Translations under genes and position numbers: made by a program
In this document: positions 18,056-27,228 of the stretch, piece after piece
Layout of the letters: the number at the start of each line of letters is the position of its first letter
How positions within the stretch are numbered: the stretch's first letter is position 1
Assembly (NCBI RefSeq): GCF_027594785.1
Contig: NZ_CP075584.1
Coordinates: 2,914,001 to 2,978,000 of the forward strand
Source: Cryobacterium breve
GTDB lineage: Bacteria > Actinomycetota > Actinomycetes > Actinomycetales > Microbacteriaceae
DNA: 64,000 nucleotides
Reading direction: 5' to 3'
The notes under the pieces: generated by a model
What the model saw: only the letters and a program-made list of their open reading frames with translations
The model's database searches: none
What the model was told of the DNA's origin: nothing

Positions 18056-19831
18056 GTGACGAACAATTCAACTGTCCTGGGCAGCAGCCCCGTGGCGGAG
18101 ACCCCGACGCCGGCAGCGGAGGCACAGGCCCCGAACTCGGCAGCAACGGATGGCCTCGGTGCGCCCGCCGCGCCCCGCCGCTCGGCCGACCGGGTCGTCG
18201 AGGTACTCAAGGCCCACGGGGTGAAATGGGTGTTCGGCGTTCCCGGCGCCAAGATCGACCCCGTCTATGACGCCCTCGTCGACGACGGCCCCGAACTCAT
18301 CGTCTGCCGGCACGAGCAGAACGCGGCCTTCATGGCCGCCGCCGTCGGCCGGCTGAGCGGGGAGCCCGGGGTTGTGCTCGTCACGAGCGGGCCCGGTACC
18401 TCCAACCTCGCGACCGGGCTGCTCACGGCCACGACGGAGGGCGACCCGATGGTCGCGATCTGCGGTGCGGTCTCCCGAGCCGACCGACTCAAGCGCACCC
18501 ACCAGTCCATGGATGCCGTCGGCATGCTCTCCGCCGTGACCAAGTCCGCGGGCGAGGTCAGCGTCGCCGACAACGTGCCGGAGGCCATCGCCAACGCGTT
18601 CCGCCGCGCGACGCAGGAGCCCAAGGGCGCCGCCGCCGTCGTGCTCCCGTACGACGTGCTCGTCGACACGACGACCGTCTCGATGACGGGCCCACACTGG
18701 GTGCCGCGCCTCGGCGCCGCCCCGGCGGAGAGCGTCACGCGCGCCGCCGAACTGCTGAAGAACGCGACATTCCCGGTCATCCTCGCCGGCGCACGTGCGG
18801 GGTCCGACCGGGCCACCGCTGCCCTGCATCGCCTGCTGGGCGTCGCCGACCTGCCCGTCGTCGAGACGTTCCAGGCGGCCGGCGTGCTGTCCCACGAGCT
18901 CGAAGAGCACTACCTCGGCCGGGTGGGCCTGTTCCGCAACCAGCCGGGCGACATCCTGCTGCACAAGGCCGACCTCATCCTCGCGATCGGCTACGACTTC
19001 GTCGAGTACGAGCCCTCGAAGTGGAACAAGGACCACCAGCGCCGCATCATCCACCTCGACGAGCTCTCCGCAGACCTCGACGACTACTACCGCCCGACGG
19101 TCGAGCTGCGCGGCGACGTCGCCGAAACCATCGACGCGCTCGCCCGGCAGATCGACGGCCTCGAGCTCAGTGCCGCGACATCCACTGTCGTCGCCACCGA
19201 ACGCGCCCGCCTCGCCGAGGCCGACGAACCGCACTGGAACGACGACGAGTCGGAGGGCGTGCACCCCGCGGCCCTGACCCTCGCCATGCGCAAGCTGCTG
19301 CCCGATGACACGACCGTGCTCTGCGACGTCGGCTCGCACTACATCTACATGGCCCGGCACTTCCGCACGTACCACCCGCGCACCCTGCTGTTCTCGAACG
19401 GGCAGCAGACCCTCGGCGTGGCGTTGCCGTGGGCGATCGCCGCGACCCTCGTGCGGCCCGGCACTCCGGTCGTCTCCGTCTCGGGCGACGGCGGCTTCCT
19501 CTACTCGGCGATGGAACTCGAGACCGCGGTGCGCCTCGGCTCGACGTTCACGCACGTGATCTTCAACGACGGCACCTACGACATGGTCGCGTTCCAGCAG
19601 CAAGGCAAGTACGGCCGCACCTCCGGCGTGCAGCTCGGCGACTACGACGCGGTCCAGTACGCCGAATCCTTCGGCGCCCACGGCTACCGGGTCACGCACC
19701 TCGACGACTTCGCCGGCGTGCTGAAGCAGGCCATGGCCGAGCCGGGGCCGAGCATCATCGACGTGCGCGTCGACTACCGAAACAACCGGGATGAGCTCAT
19801 GGCTGATCTGGAAAGCGATGTGCTGCAATGA
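18056..19831 (+). CDS. alsS: Catabolic acetolactate synthase
   Basis: Condenses two pyruvate to acetolactate with ThDP, feeding acetoin synthesis. GTG 18056 is used because the ATG 5 bases upstream meets a stop at once; CGGAAGG precedes it. After a 45-residue Ala/Pro-rich leader the protein shows [17 protein letters not shown], the catalytic Glu in [26 protein letters not shown], and the C-terminal ThDP motif [19 protein letters not shown] with [14 protein letters not shown]. The 591-residue length, the absence of a small regulatory subunit gene and the linked alsD identify the catabolic AlsS rather than IlvB. Confidence 0.93.
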   Translation: MTNNSTVLGSSPVAETPTPAAEAQAPNSAATDGLGAPAAPRRSADRVVEVLKAHGVKWVFGVPGAKIDPVYDALVDDGPELIVCRHEQNAAFMAAAVGRLSGEPGVVLVTSGPGTSNLATGLLTATTEGDPMVAICGAVSRADRLKRTHQSMDAVGMLSAVTKSAGEVSVADNVPEAIANAFRRATQEPKGAAAVVLPYDVLVDTTTVSMTGPHWVPRLGAAPAESVTRAAELLKNATFPVILAGARAGSDRATAALHRLLGVADLPVVETFQAAGVLSHELEEHYLGRVGLFRNQPGDILLHKADLILAIGYDFVEYEPSKWNKDHQRRIIHLDELSADLDDYYRPTVELRGDVAETIDALARQIDGLELSAATSTVVATERARLAEADEPHWNDDESEGVHPAALTLAMRKLLPDDTTVLCDVGSHYIYMARHFRTYHPRTLLFSNGQQTLGVALPWAIAATLVRPGTPVVSVSGDGGFLYSAMELETAVRLGSTFTHVIFNDGTYDMVAFQQQGKYGRTSGVQLGDYDAVQYAESFGAHGYRVTHLDDFAGVLKQAMAEPGPSIIDVRVDYRNNRDELMADLESDVLQ

Positions 19832-20564
19832 GTGATTTCACGGTCTCCCGCCACGAGATCTTCCAAACGAGCCTGATGAGCGCCCTGCTCGACGGCGTCT
19901 ATGAGGGCGAGATGACCGTGCGCGACCTGCTCGGCCACGGCAGCTTCGGCATCGGCACCTTCCAACGGGCTCGACGGCGAGATGCTGATCCTCGACGGCA
20001 GCTGCTACCAGCTGCGCGCCGACGGCGGCGTCTCCAAGGCCGACCTCGGCGCGCACACGCCGTACGCGGTCGTCACGAACTTCGTCCCCCACGTCGAGAG
20101 CGACCTGCCCGAGGGCGTGCTCCGGGCCGAGGCATCCGCCTTCATCGACCACATGACGTCGTCAGAGAACTACATGTACGCGCTGCGGATCGACGCCGAG
20201 TACGAGTGGATCACCATGCGCACCGTCGTCAAGCAGGAGAAGCCGTACCGCCCGATGGTCGAGGCGACCGACGAGGACGCGATCGTCGAGCCTGCACAAC
20301 GTGACCGGCACGATCGTCGGCTTCCGCACCCCGCTCTACGAGCAGGGCATCGGCGTTCCCGGCTGCCACGCCCACTTCGTCACCGACGACCGCAGCGCCG
20401 GCGGCCACGTGCTCGACTTCAAGCTGAAGTCCGGCCACGCCGCCCTCTGCCTCGGCACCGACCTGCGCCTGCAGCTGCCGCTGACGGATGCCTTCCGCGA
20501 CGCCAACCTCTCGCCCGACGACCTCGAGTGGCAGCTGCAGAAGACCGAGTCGCACGCGAAGTAG
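19828..20564 (+). CDS. alsD: Alpha-acetolactate decarboxylase (two frameshifts)
   Basis: Converts acetolactate to acetoin. ATG 19828 overlaps the alsS stop (ATGA). Family segments are seen in three phases: [20 protein letters not shown], then [19 protein letters not shown], then [18 protein letters not shown] and the zinc-ligand region [20 protein letters not shown]. The frame moves +1 at about 19966-19969 (CGGGCTC) and at 20288-20294 (GAGCCTG for GAGCTG). The repaired length of about 244 residues is normal. With alsS and alsR this completes the pyruvate-to-acetoin branch. Confidence 0.9.
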
Positions 20565-20587
20565 CCGTAGCCCGGGTCACGTGTGCC

Positions 20588-20679
20588 GCGGCATCCGTGC
20601 GAAATGCAGGAGAATCGGTTCGCTGAGGCTGGGGGAGCCTCAAGTCGGCCCTGATCCTGCATTTCGCAAGCGGATGCCG
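20588..20679. repeat. Inverted repeat between alsD and the heme operon
   Basis: In the 241-base gap 20565-20805. Arms around TGCGAAATGCAGGA (up to 20611) and TCCTGCATTTCGCA (from 20655) extend outward through GGCATCCG/CGGATGCC with a 2-base bulge, giving about 23 paired bases and a 43-base spacer. No T run follows. It is a member of the intergenic inverted-repeat group. Confidence 0.75.
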
Positions 20680-20805
20680 GGTGCGGCACCGCCCGACGCC
20701 GACACTAGTGTCGGAAAACCCTTTCCAGCCGAGCCGTAGGATCGATGGAACGGTGTGCTCCAGCCTTCCGACTGTGCCGGTCCACCGGCAACGGAAGGAC
20801 CATAC

Positions 20806-22425
20806 GTGCTCTCTCGACCCCGGGTCGTCATCGTCGGCGGCGGAATCAGCGGACTGGCGACAGCCCACTATCTGCATCAGTCGCTCGGGGACGGGGCGCT
20901 GATCACCCTGGTCGAAGCCTCGCCCCGCCTCGGCGGAAAGATCGTCACCGAGGACTTCGCCGGGCACTCGGTCGACGCCGGCCCCGATGCGCTGATGGTG
21001 CGCGCACCGGTCGCCGTGAACCTCCTCACCGACCTGGGCCTCGCGGACCTCGTCGTGGCACCCGCGAGCGGGGGATCGCGGATCTGGTCCCGCGGCCGCC
21101 TCCGCACGCTGCCCACCGGAACCGTGTTCGGCATCCCCGACCGACTCCTGCCGCTGCTGAAGTCGCGCCTGCTCTCGCCGCTCGGCTTCGCCCGGGTGCT
21201 CCTCGATGTCGTGTTGCCTGCCGGGCGCACGCTGCCCGCTGACCCCACCATCGCCGAGATCGTGGTGCCGCGGATGGGCCGCGAGGTCTTCGACCGGCTC
21301 GTGGACCCGCTCCTCGGCGGCATCCACGCCGGCCGCGCCGACGAGCTCAGCGCCCACAGCACCGCCCCGGACATCGAGGTGCTCGCCCGCGGCAACCGCA
21401 GCCTGAACCTCTCGCTCCGCCGTCGGCGTCGCGCCGGGGCCGCGAAGGCCGCCGCCGCGCTCGCTGCCGGCACTGCCGCCGCCGACTCTGGCGTCGCCAG
21501 CACGACGGCCGCCAGCACCAGGGCCGCTGCCCCTTCCCCCTCTGTCTCCGCCGCTCTCGCCACGGCGGGGGATGCCGCGGCCGGGTCCCGGGCGACGGCA
21601 TCCGTCGGTGCGGCACCCCGGCTCGCCCGGGCCGGCGGGGCCACCCTCGTCACTGTCGAGGGCGGCCTCGGACGCCTCATCGACGCGCTCGCCGCGCGTG
21701 CGGCGGGCGACGACATCCGCCTGCGCACGGCCGCGACGAGTCTCGCCCGCGAGGGCGCCGGCTACCTCGTGGGTCTCTCGGACGGGACGAGTGTCGAGGC
21801 CGACGCCGTCGTGGTCGCCACCCCCGCGTTCGTCGCCGCCGGACTGCTCCTGGCCGAGAATCCCGTGCTCGGGGCCGCGCTCGCCGGGATCCCATACACG
21901 GATGTCGCGACGATCTGCCTCGCCTACCCGCGCTCGGCGCTCGGCCGCCCGCTCGGCGGCAACGGGTTCCTGGTGCCGCCGGTCGAGGGCAAGCTCGTGG
22001 TCGGCTGCACCGTCTCGAGCAACAAATGGCCGCACCTGGCCGATGAGGCGACCGTCCTCATCCGCTGCATGGTCGGGCGCGCCGGCGACACCCGCTGGGC
22101 CGGGCTCGACGACACGACGCTCGTCGCGCAGGTGCATGCCGAGCTCGTCGAGGCGCTGGGTGTGACCGGGAGACCGACCACTCACCACATCGAGCGGTGG
22201 CCGCTCGGGATGCCGCAGTACGTCGTCGGACACCAGGGTCGTCTCGACACCGCCGACCGGGAACTCGCAGGACTGCCCGGCGTGCACCTGACCGGATCGG
22301 GGTACCGTGGGGTCGGCCTCGCGAGCTGCATCGCAGACGCCGAGCGCGTCGCCCGTCGGATCGCCGAGAGCATCGCCGCGGGCACCATTGCCGCGGCGCA
22401 GGCACCAAGCGAGGTCGTGTCATGA
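20806..22425 (+). CDS. hemG: Oxygen-dependent (copro)porphyrinogen oxidase
   Basis: A flavoprotein that oxidises the porphyrinogen to porphyrin. In actinobacteria the HemG/HemY-type enzyme normally acts on coproporphyrinogen III (CgoX). GTG 20806 follows GGAAGGACC. The FAD motif RPRVVIVGGGISGLATAHYL is at the N-terminus, with VDAGPDALMVRAP, PRMGREVFDRLVDPLLGGIHAG and the C-terminal GSGYRGVGLASCIADAERVA typical of the family. A roughly 70-residue Ala-rich low-complexity insert (residues about 205-275) lengthens it to 539 residues. The stop overlaps the radical SAM start (ATGA), so the two are co-translated. Confidence 0.88.
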   Translation: MLSRPRVVIVGGGISGLATAHYLHQSLGDGALITLVEASPRLGGKIVTEDFAGHSVDAGPDALMVRAPVAVNLLTDLGLADLVVAPASGGSRIWSRGRLRTLPTGTVFGIPDRLLPLLKSRLLSPLGFARVLLDVVLPAGRTLPADPTIAEIVVPRMGREVFDRLVDPLLGGIHAGRADELSAHSTAPDIEVLARGNRSLNLSLRRRRRAGAAKAAAALAAGTAAADSGVASTTAASTRAAAPSPSVSAALATAGDAAAGSRATASVGAAPRLARAGGATLVTVEGGLGRLIDALAARAAGDDIRLRTAATSLAREGAGYLVGLSDGTSVEADAVVVATPAFVAAGLLLAENPVLGAALAGIPYTDVATICLAYPRSALGRPLGGNGFLVPPVEGKLVVGCTVSSNKWPHLADEATVLIRCMVGRAGDTRWAGLDDTTLVAQVHAELVEALGVTGRPTTHHIERWPLGMPQYVVGHQGRLDTADRELAGLPGVHLTGSGYRGVGLASCIADAERVARRIAESIAAGTIAAAQAPSEVVS

Positions 22426-23793
22426 GCACCGCCACCCCAACTGCCGCGGCGGCCGTGACCGTCGCGCCCGCTGCGCCCATCGCATCCGTCCGGTTGACCG
22501 GCACCGCCGCGTCCGCCGTATCCGTCGCGTCCACGGAGGCCATCGCATCCGCTGCGATCGGTGTCGACGTCCTCGACCCGACCCGCAGCCACGTGCTCGG
22601 CCACCCCGCCGTGCTGCCGACTCTGCCCGCCGCCCGCCGCGGCCCCGGGCCGGACTACTCAGAAGCGCCCGATGCTCGTCTTCTGGGAGACGACCCGGGC
22701 GTGCGCCCTCGCCTGCAAGCACTGCCGCGCGAGCGCGACGATGCAGGCGCTCCCCGGCGAACTCACGACCGCCCAGGGCAAGGACCTGATCGACCAGATC
22801 GCCGGCTTCGGTCGGCCGTACCCGATCCTCGTGTTCACCGGCGGCGACTGCCTGATGCGCCCCGACCTGTTCGAGCTCGTCGAGTACGCCACCGGGCTCG
22901 GCCTGCCGACGGCGCTCTCGCCCTCGGTCACGCCCACCCTCACCGCCGCGATGATCGAGAAGATCGTCGCGAGCGGGGTCAAGGCCGTGTCGATCAGCCT
23001 CGACGGCGCGAGCGCGCCGACCCATGAGGGCGTGCGCGGCATCCCCGGCCACTTCGAAGACACCGTCAACGCGATCCGCGCCCTCGCCTCCGCCGGGCTC
23101 AGCGTGCAGGTGAACACGACGGTGATGCGCGCGAACGTCGACGAACTGGCGGATGTCGCGGCGCTGATCAAGAACGCCGGCGCGGCCATCTGGGAGGTCT
23201 TCTTCCTCGTGCAGGTCGGACGCGGCGTGTCGACGGAGGCCGTCACGCCCGAGGAGCACGAGGAGATCTGCCACTTCCTCTACGACGCCTCGCAGCACGG
23301 CTTCATCATCCGCACGGTCGAGGCCCCGTTCTTCCGCCGGGTCGTCGCCCGGCGCCGCGCGGGAGACCCGGCACCGGCAACCCCGCTCTACGAACGGCTG
23401 GCCGGTCGGCTCGAGTCCCTGATGGGCCCCTCGGAAGGCGTGCCCCGCGCCCAGACGGCGTCGACTCGCGACGGCAAGGGCATCGTCTTCGTCGCCTACG
23501 ACGGCGAGGTCTACCCGGCCGGCTTCCTGCCGCTCGGCCTCGGCAACGTGGAGACGACCCCGCTCGCCGAGATCTATCGCGACAACCCGCTGCTCAAGCA
23601 GATCCGCGCGACCGAATTCTCCGGACGCTGCGGCAGCTGCGAATACGCCGACCTCTGCGGCGGCTCCCGCGCCCGCGCCTTCGCCTCGAGCGGCGATCCC
23701 CTCGGCGAAGACCCGGCCTGCCCGTACCTGCCGGGGACGGATGCCGCGCTCGGCCTGCCCGGGTCTGGCGCGCCCGTCGGCGCGGGAGCATGA
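22422..23793 (+). CDS. Radical SAM/SPASM protein of the heme operon (one frameshift)
   Basis: Radical SAM core motif CALACKHCR (CxxxCxxC) in [18 protein letters not shown], the GGDC loop in [29 protein letters not shown], and a C-terminal SPASM-type cluster ([18 protein letters not shown], then DPACPYLPG). This resembles the AhbD/NirJ-related enzymes of alternative heme synthesis and the TIGR04053-type family. Its place between a porphyrinogen oxidase and a ferrochelatase suggests a step in porphyrin or heme side-chain chemistry, which is inference. The first 80 residues are Ala-rich and need a +1 shift near 22660 to join the core ([12 protein letters not shown]). Repaired length is about 456 residues. 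Confidence 0.82.
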
Positions 23794-23797
23794 CCGC

Positions 23798-25107
23798 GTG
23801 AGCGGCTCTAGGGAGCAGTCCGCGTCGGAGCGTCCACGCGACTCCACCCTCGGCGGCGGGCGGGACCCAGGGGCAGGGCCTGGGCCGAAGTCAGCGACGG
23901 ATCGCGCCCGGGGCACGGCGCCAGATCGCATCCCGGCCGCCGCCTATGACGCCGTGCTCCTGCTCGGCTTCGGCGGCCCTGAGGGCCAGGACGACGTCAT
24001 CCCTTTCCTCCGCAACGTCACCCGCGGCCGCGGCATCCCCGAGGAGCGGCTCGAGACCGTCGCGACCCACTACCGGGCCTTCGGCGGCGTGAGCCCCGTC
24101 AATGGGCAGAACCGGGCCCTGCGCGCCGCCCTCGAGGCCGAGCTGGCCGACCGGGGTGAGCCGCTCCCGGTGTACTGGGGCAACCGCAACTGGACGCCCC
24201 TGCTCGCGGACACGGTGCGGGCGGCATCCGCTGCCGGACACACCCGGCTCCTCGCCATCACGACGAGCGCGTACAGCTCGTACTCGAGCTCCGCCGCCAG
24301 TACCGCGAAGACATAGCCGGCGCGCTCGAGACGACGGCCGCCGACGGCACACGACTCGACGACACCATGCGCATCGATGTGGTGCGCCCGTACTGGAACG
24401 AGCCCGGCTTCGTGGTGCCCTTCGTGGAGGGTGCGCGTGCCGCTCTCGCACGCCTCGCGGCGCGGGGCGTGCCCGTCGACCGCGCCCACGTGCTCTTCAC
24501 GACGCACTCGATCCCGACAGCGGATGCCGCGCGCAGCGGTGCGCGCGACGCCGGCTGGGGCGCGGGCGGGGCCTACCTCGCCCAACACCGGGCCGTCGCC
24601 GCCGCCGTGATGTCCGCCCTCGGCGATCCCGGCATCGCCGTGACTCTCGCCGATCCCGCCGCCCTCGCCGATTCCGTCGCCCTCGCCGATTCCTTCGACC
24701 CCGCGGCTCTCGCCGACCCCGCCGCCGCCTCCGATCGACCCCAGCCGGCCTGGTCGCTCGCTTTCCAGTCCCGTTCTGGCCCGCCGGCGATGCCGTGGCT
24801 CGAGCCCGACGTCAACGATGCCCTCCGCACGCTCGCCGCAGGCGGCACCACGGCCGTCGTGATCGTGCCGATCGGCTTCATTTCCGACCACATGGAGGTG
24901 CTCTGGGACCTCGACACCGAGGCCGCCGCCACCGCAACTGCCCTCGGACTGGCCATGGAGCGCGTCGCGACCCCCGGCATCCACCCGACCTTCGTCGCCG
25001 CCCTCGCGACCCTCGCCCTCGAGCGCCTGCACGGCCCCGTCCTGCCCGGCTGCCCCGGCGGATGCTGCGAGAAGGGGCTAGACCGTCCCGCTCGTCCCGC
25101 GTCATGA
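23798..25107 (+). CDS. hemH: Ferrochelatase, coproporphyrin type (one frameshift)
   Basis: Inserts ferrous iron into the porphyrin, most likely coproporphyrin III as in other actinobacteria (CpfC). GTG 23798 is 4 bases after the radical SAM stop. Motifs: [44 protein letters not shown] (catalytic His) and the Cys-rich tail [12 protein letters not shown] of [2Fe-2S] ferrochelatases. The frame breaks at 24286-24293 (GAGCTCCG). Removing CC restores SSCRQYRED, including the Cys expected as a cluster ligand. An Asp/Ala repeat insert (24648-24732, units of ALADS/ALADP) is unusual. Repaired length is about 435 residues. Confidence 0.9.
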
Positions 25108-25130
25108 CCATTCCACGTCGCGACTGCCCC

Positions 25131-25350
25131 TGAGGTGTCGCATATCGACGTTCACACGGCCTACGAACCTCGATATGCGACACCTCACGGAGCATCGCGG
25201 GGCGACATCTGTCCCCGTGGATGATGCGAGAAGGGTGCAGGTAGTCCCGTCGGTCGCCCTGCGTCGTGACCATCCAGCGTCGTGACCTTCCTGAGGTGTC
25301 GCATATCGACGTTCGCGCAGCCTGCGAACCTCGATATGCGACACCTCAGG
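25131..25350. repeat. Tandem pair of hairpins after the heme operon
   Basis: Copy A has arms at 25131-25153 and 25165-25187 (TGAGGTGTCGCATATCGA at its core, one mismatch in 23 bp). Copy B has arms at 25290-25316 and 25324-25350 (27 bp, one mismatch). The 30 or so bases before each copy are also alike (GCGTCATGACCA / GCGTCGTGACCA), so a unit of roughly 160 bases was duplicated. They fill the 324-base gap 25108-25431, which shows no gene. Confidence 0.88.
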
Positions 25351-25431
25351 GATCTGTGAATACCGAACGAGGACAAGGGTTTCGCTTGTAGGCTGGACGT
25401 GACTGGTCCGCCGACGAAGAGGACGCCAACT

Positions 25432-26438
25432 GTGAACCGAGACGAAACTGATGCCCGGGCGCTGCCCCCGATCGAAGCCGAGCTGCAGCGGGTGGTCCGG
25501 CCGCGGGCCCGCGTCATCATCGACAACGACTTCTCCGGGGATCCGGACGGCCTCGTCCAGCTCGCGCATCACGTGCTGTCGCCGTCGGTCGAGATCCGGG
25601 CGATCATCGGTTCGCACCTGCGCCCCGGCGACCCGTTCGATCCCTCGGAGCAGACCGCGACGAACGCGGCCGCCGCCGCCGGACAGGTCCTCGACCTGCT
25701 CGGGCGCACCGGGAGCATCCCGGTCATCGCAGGGTCAAACGTCGGACTCAGCGACCGGACCACGGCCATCCGCTCTGCCGCAACCGACCTGATCATTCGG
25801 GAGGCCCTGCGCGACGACACCGAGCTGCCGCTCTATGTCGCGTGCGGCGCCGGGCTCACCGAGATCGCGAGCGCCTACCTGCTCGAGCCGCGGATCGCCG
25901 ACCGGCTGACCCTGGTCTGGATCGGGGGCCCGAGCACGACGGGATCGCGGCCGCGCCGCCGGGGACGAGCGGCGCGGAATACAACCTCGCCATCGACATC
26001 CGTGCGGCCCAGGTGATCTTCGACTCCCGGATCCCGCTCTGGCAGGTGCCGCGGGACGCCTACCGGCAGACGCTGTTCTCCTGGGCGGAACTGCTCACTG
26101 CGGTACGGCCGCATGGAGCGATCGGCCGACACCTCTACGCGGCGCTCGCCGAGGTCACGGAGATGGCCGGGCGGCACGGGGTGCACCTCGGCGAAACGTA
26201 CATCCTCGGCGACAGCCCGCTCGTGCTGCTGACGGCACTGCAATCCAGTTTCGAGCCGGACCCGTCCTCGAGCGCGTGGGTCACCCGCACCGCCCCCAGG
26301 ATCCTGCCGGACGGCAGCTACGATCCCACCCCGCGACAGGGTCCGCGCCCGATCCGGGTCTACACCCGGCTCGACCTGCGGCTGCTCTTCGCCGATTTCA
26401 CCGCCAAGCTCGCGGCCCACTCCGCGGCTGGAGAGTGA
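25432..26438 (+). CDS. Nucleoside hydrolase-like protein (one frameshift)
   Basis: The N-terminal Asp cluster in VIIDNDFSGDPDGLVQLAHH corresponds to the calcium-binding DxDxxxDD motif of inosine-uridine-preferring nucleoside hydrolases, in the variant form seen in nucleoside-hydrolase-like domains. IPVIAGSNVG, YVACGAGLTEIASAYL and LTLVWIGGPEH also fit. A base is missing near 25930 (CCGAGCAC for CCGGAGCAC). Repaired length is about 335 residues. A TAGGCT box at 25389-25394 makes GTG 25399 too close to the transcript start, so GTG 25432 with AGAGGA is preferred. The substrate may be a glycosidic ribose or another sugar ring. Confidence 0.78.
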
Positions 26439-26440
26439 CC

Positions 26441-26486
26441 TTTCCGGTCGAGAGTGCCCGGTATACGGGTCCCTCTTGACCGGAAA
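26441..26486. terminator. Hairpin between convergent genes
   Basis: Arms TTTCCGGTCGAGAG (26441-26454) and CTCTTGACCGGAAA (26473-26486) pair over 14 bp with one G-T wobble around an 18-base loop. It starts 2 bases after the plus-strand stop and 15 bases from the minus-strand tetR stop, so it can end both transcripts. T/A runs are short on both sides, so termination efficiency is uncertain. Confidence 0.6.
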
Positions 26487-26501
26487 AATCCAGGGGAGGT
26501 G

Positions 26502-27110
26502 CTACGGCTCGACCGTCAGGAGGGGGCGCAGGTAGCGCCGGAGTTCCTCAGCCATGTCGAGGGCGTCCGGGGCGAGGAGCCACTGCACCTGCAGGCCGTC
26601 GCTGAGCGCGATGAGCGACCGCGCGGCGCTCGCCGGCTCGACTCCGTCGAGCAGCTGGCCCGCTGCCTGGACGTTGGTGAACGCTTCGACCATCAGGCCG
26701 ACGACCCAGGTGTACCGGTCGAGGAAGTACTGGTGAGCCGGGTGTTCTGGCGCCGTCGCCTCTGCGGAGAGCACGCAGTGCAATTCCACGAGACCGGGAG
26801 CGAAGCTCGCGTTGTACTCCGCCACGCGCACGATGCCGCGAATCGTCTCGATGCCGGGCGTGCCGTCGATAGGTACGAGCGCGACGGAGCGCTCGTCACG
26901 CAGCTCGAGCACGCCCGCGAGCAGTTCGTTCTTGTTGGAGAAGTGGTGCAGCAGGCCGGCCTGGCTCATCCCGACCCGCTCGGCGATCTCCCGCAGCGAG
27001 CCGTTGCGAAAACCGTGGTTGGCGAAGACCTCAATGCCGGCCTCGAGGATCTCTCGACGTCGACCCGCCGTCTTGGCGTAGCTCCCACGCGACTTCCCCG
27101 TCATAGCCAT
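26502..27110 (-). CDS. TetR family regulator of the glycan uptake locus
   Basis: A 202-residue TetR protein with a clear helix-turn-helix (IEVFANHGFRNGSLREIAERVGMSQAGLLHHFSNKNELL, residues about 25-62, given in part) and a TetR_C-type effector domain (LVELHCVLSAEATAPEHPAH). It is divergent from the binding-protein genes. A TAGAGT box 6 bases before ATG 27110 suggests a leaderless mRNA. Probable target: the block repeated at 27145-27183 and 28857-28893 upstream of both binding proteins. Confidence 0.85.
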   Translation of the reverse strand: MAMTGKSRGSYAKTAGRRREILEAGIEVFANHGFRNGSLREIAERVGMSQAGLLHHFSNKNELLAGVLELRDERSVALVPIDGTPGIETIRGIVRVAEYNASFAPGLVELHCVLSAEATAPEHPAHQYFLDRYTWVVGLMVEAFTNVQAAGQLLDGVEPASAARSLIALSDGLQVQWLLAPDALDMAEELRRYLRPLLTVEP

Positions 27111-27144
27111 GCGCTGACTCTAGCGCGGAAAATAACGATTTGAC

Positions 27145-27183
27145 GAAAACCTAGTGGTTAATCGCTTTTCCTGTTAGCTTTTC
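27145..27183. promoter_or_regulatory. Conserved regulatory block before binding protein 1
   Basis: A 37-base block (GAAAACCTAGTG ... TGTTAGCTTT) that recurs with 32 of 37 identities before the second binding-protein gene (28857-28893). It contains a GAAAA-N16-TTTTC dyad and AACC-TAGT-GGTT, a plausible TetR operator, with TTAGCT as a possible -10. It lies between the divergent tetR and binding-protein genes. Confidence 0.6.
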
Positions 27184-27228
27184 AGCCACGCGACCCAAAG
27201 AGGGGTCACCCACTGAAAGGGAACACCG

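Noticed and set aside
20419..22287. Minus-strand frame of 622 codons opposite the porphyrinogen oxidase gene.
   Set aside because: Composition is Arg/Gly/Ala/Asp filler mirroring the plus strand, and there is no ribosome binding site or motif.
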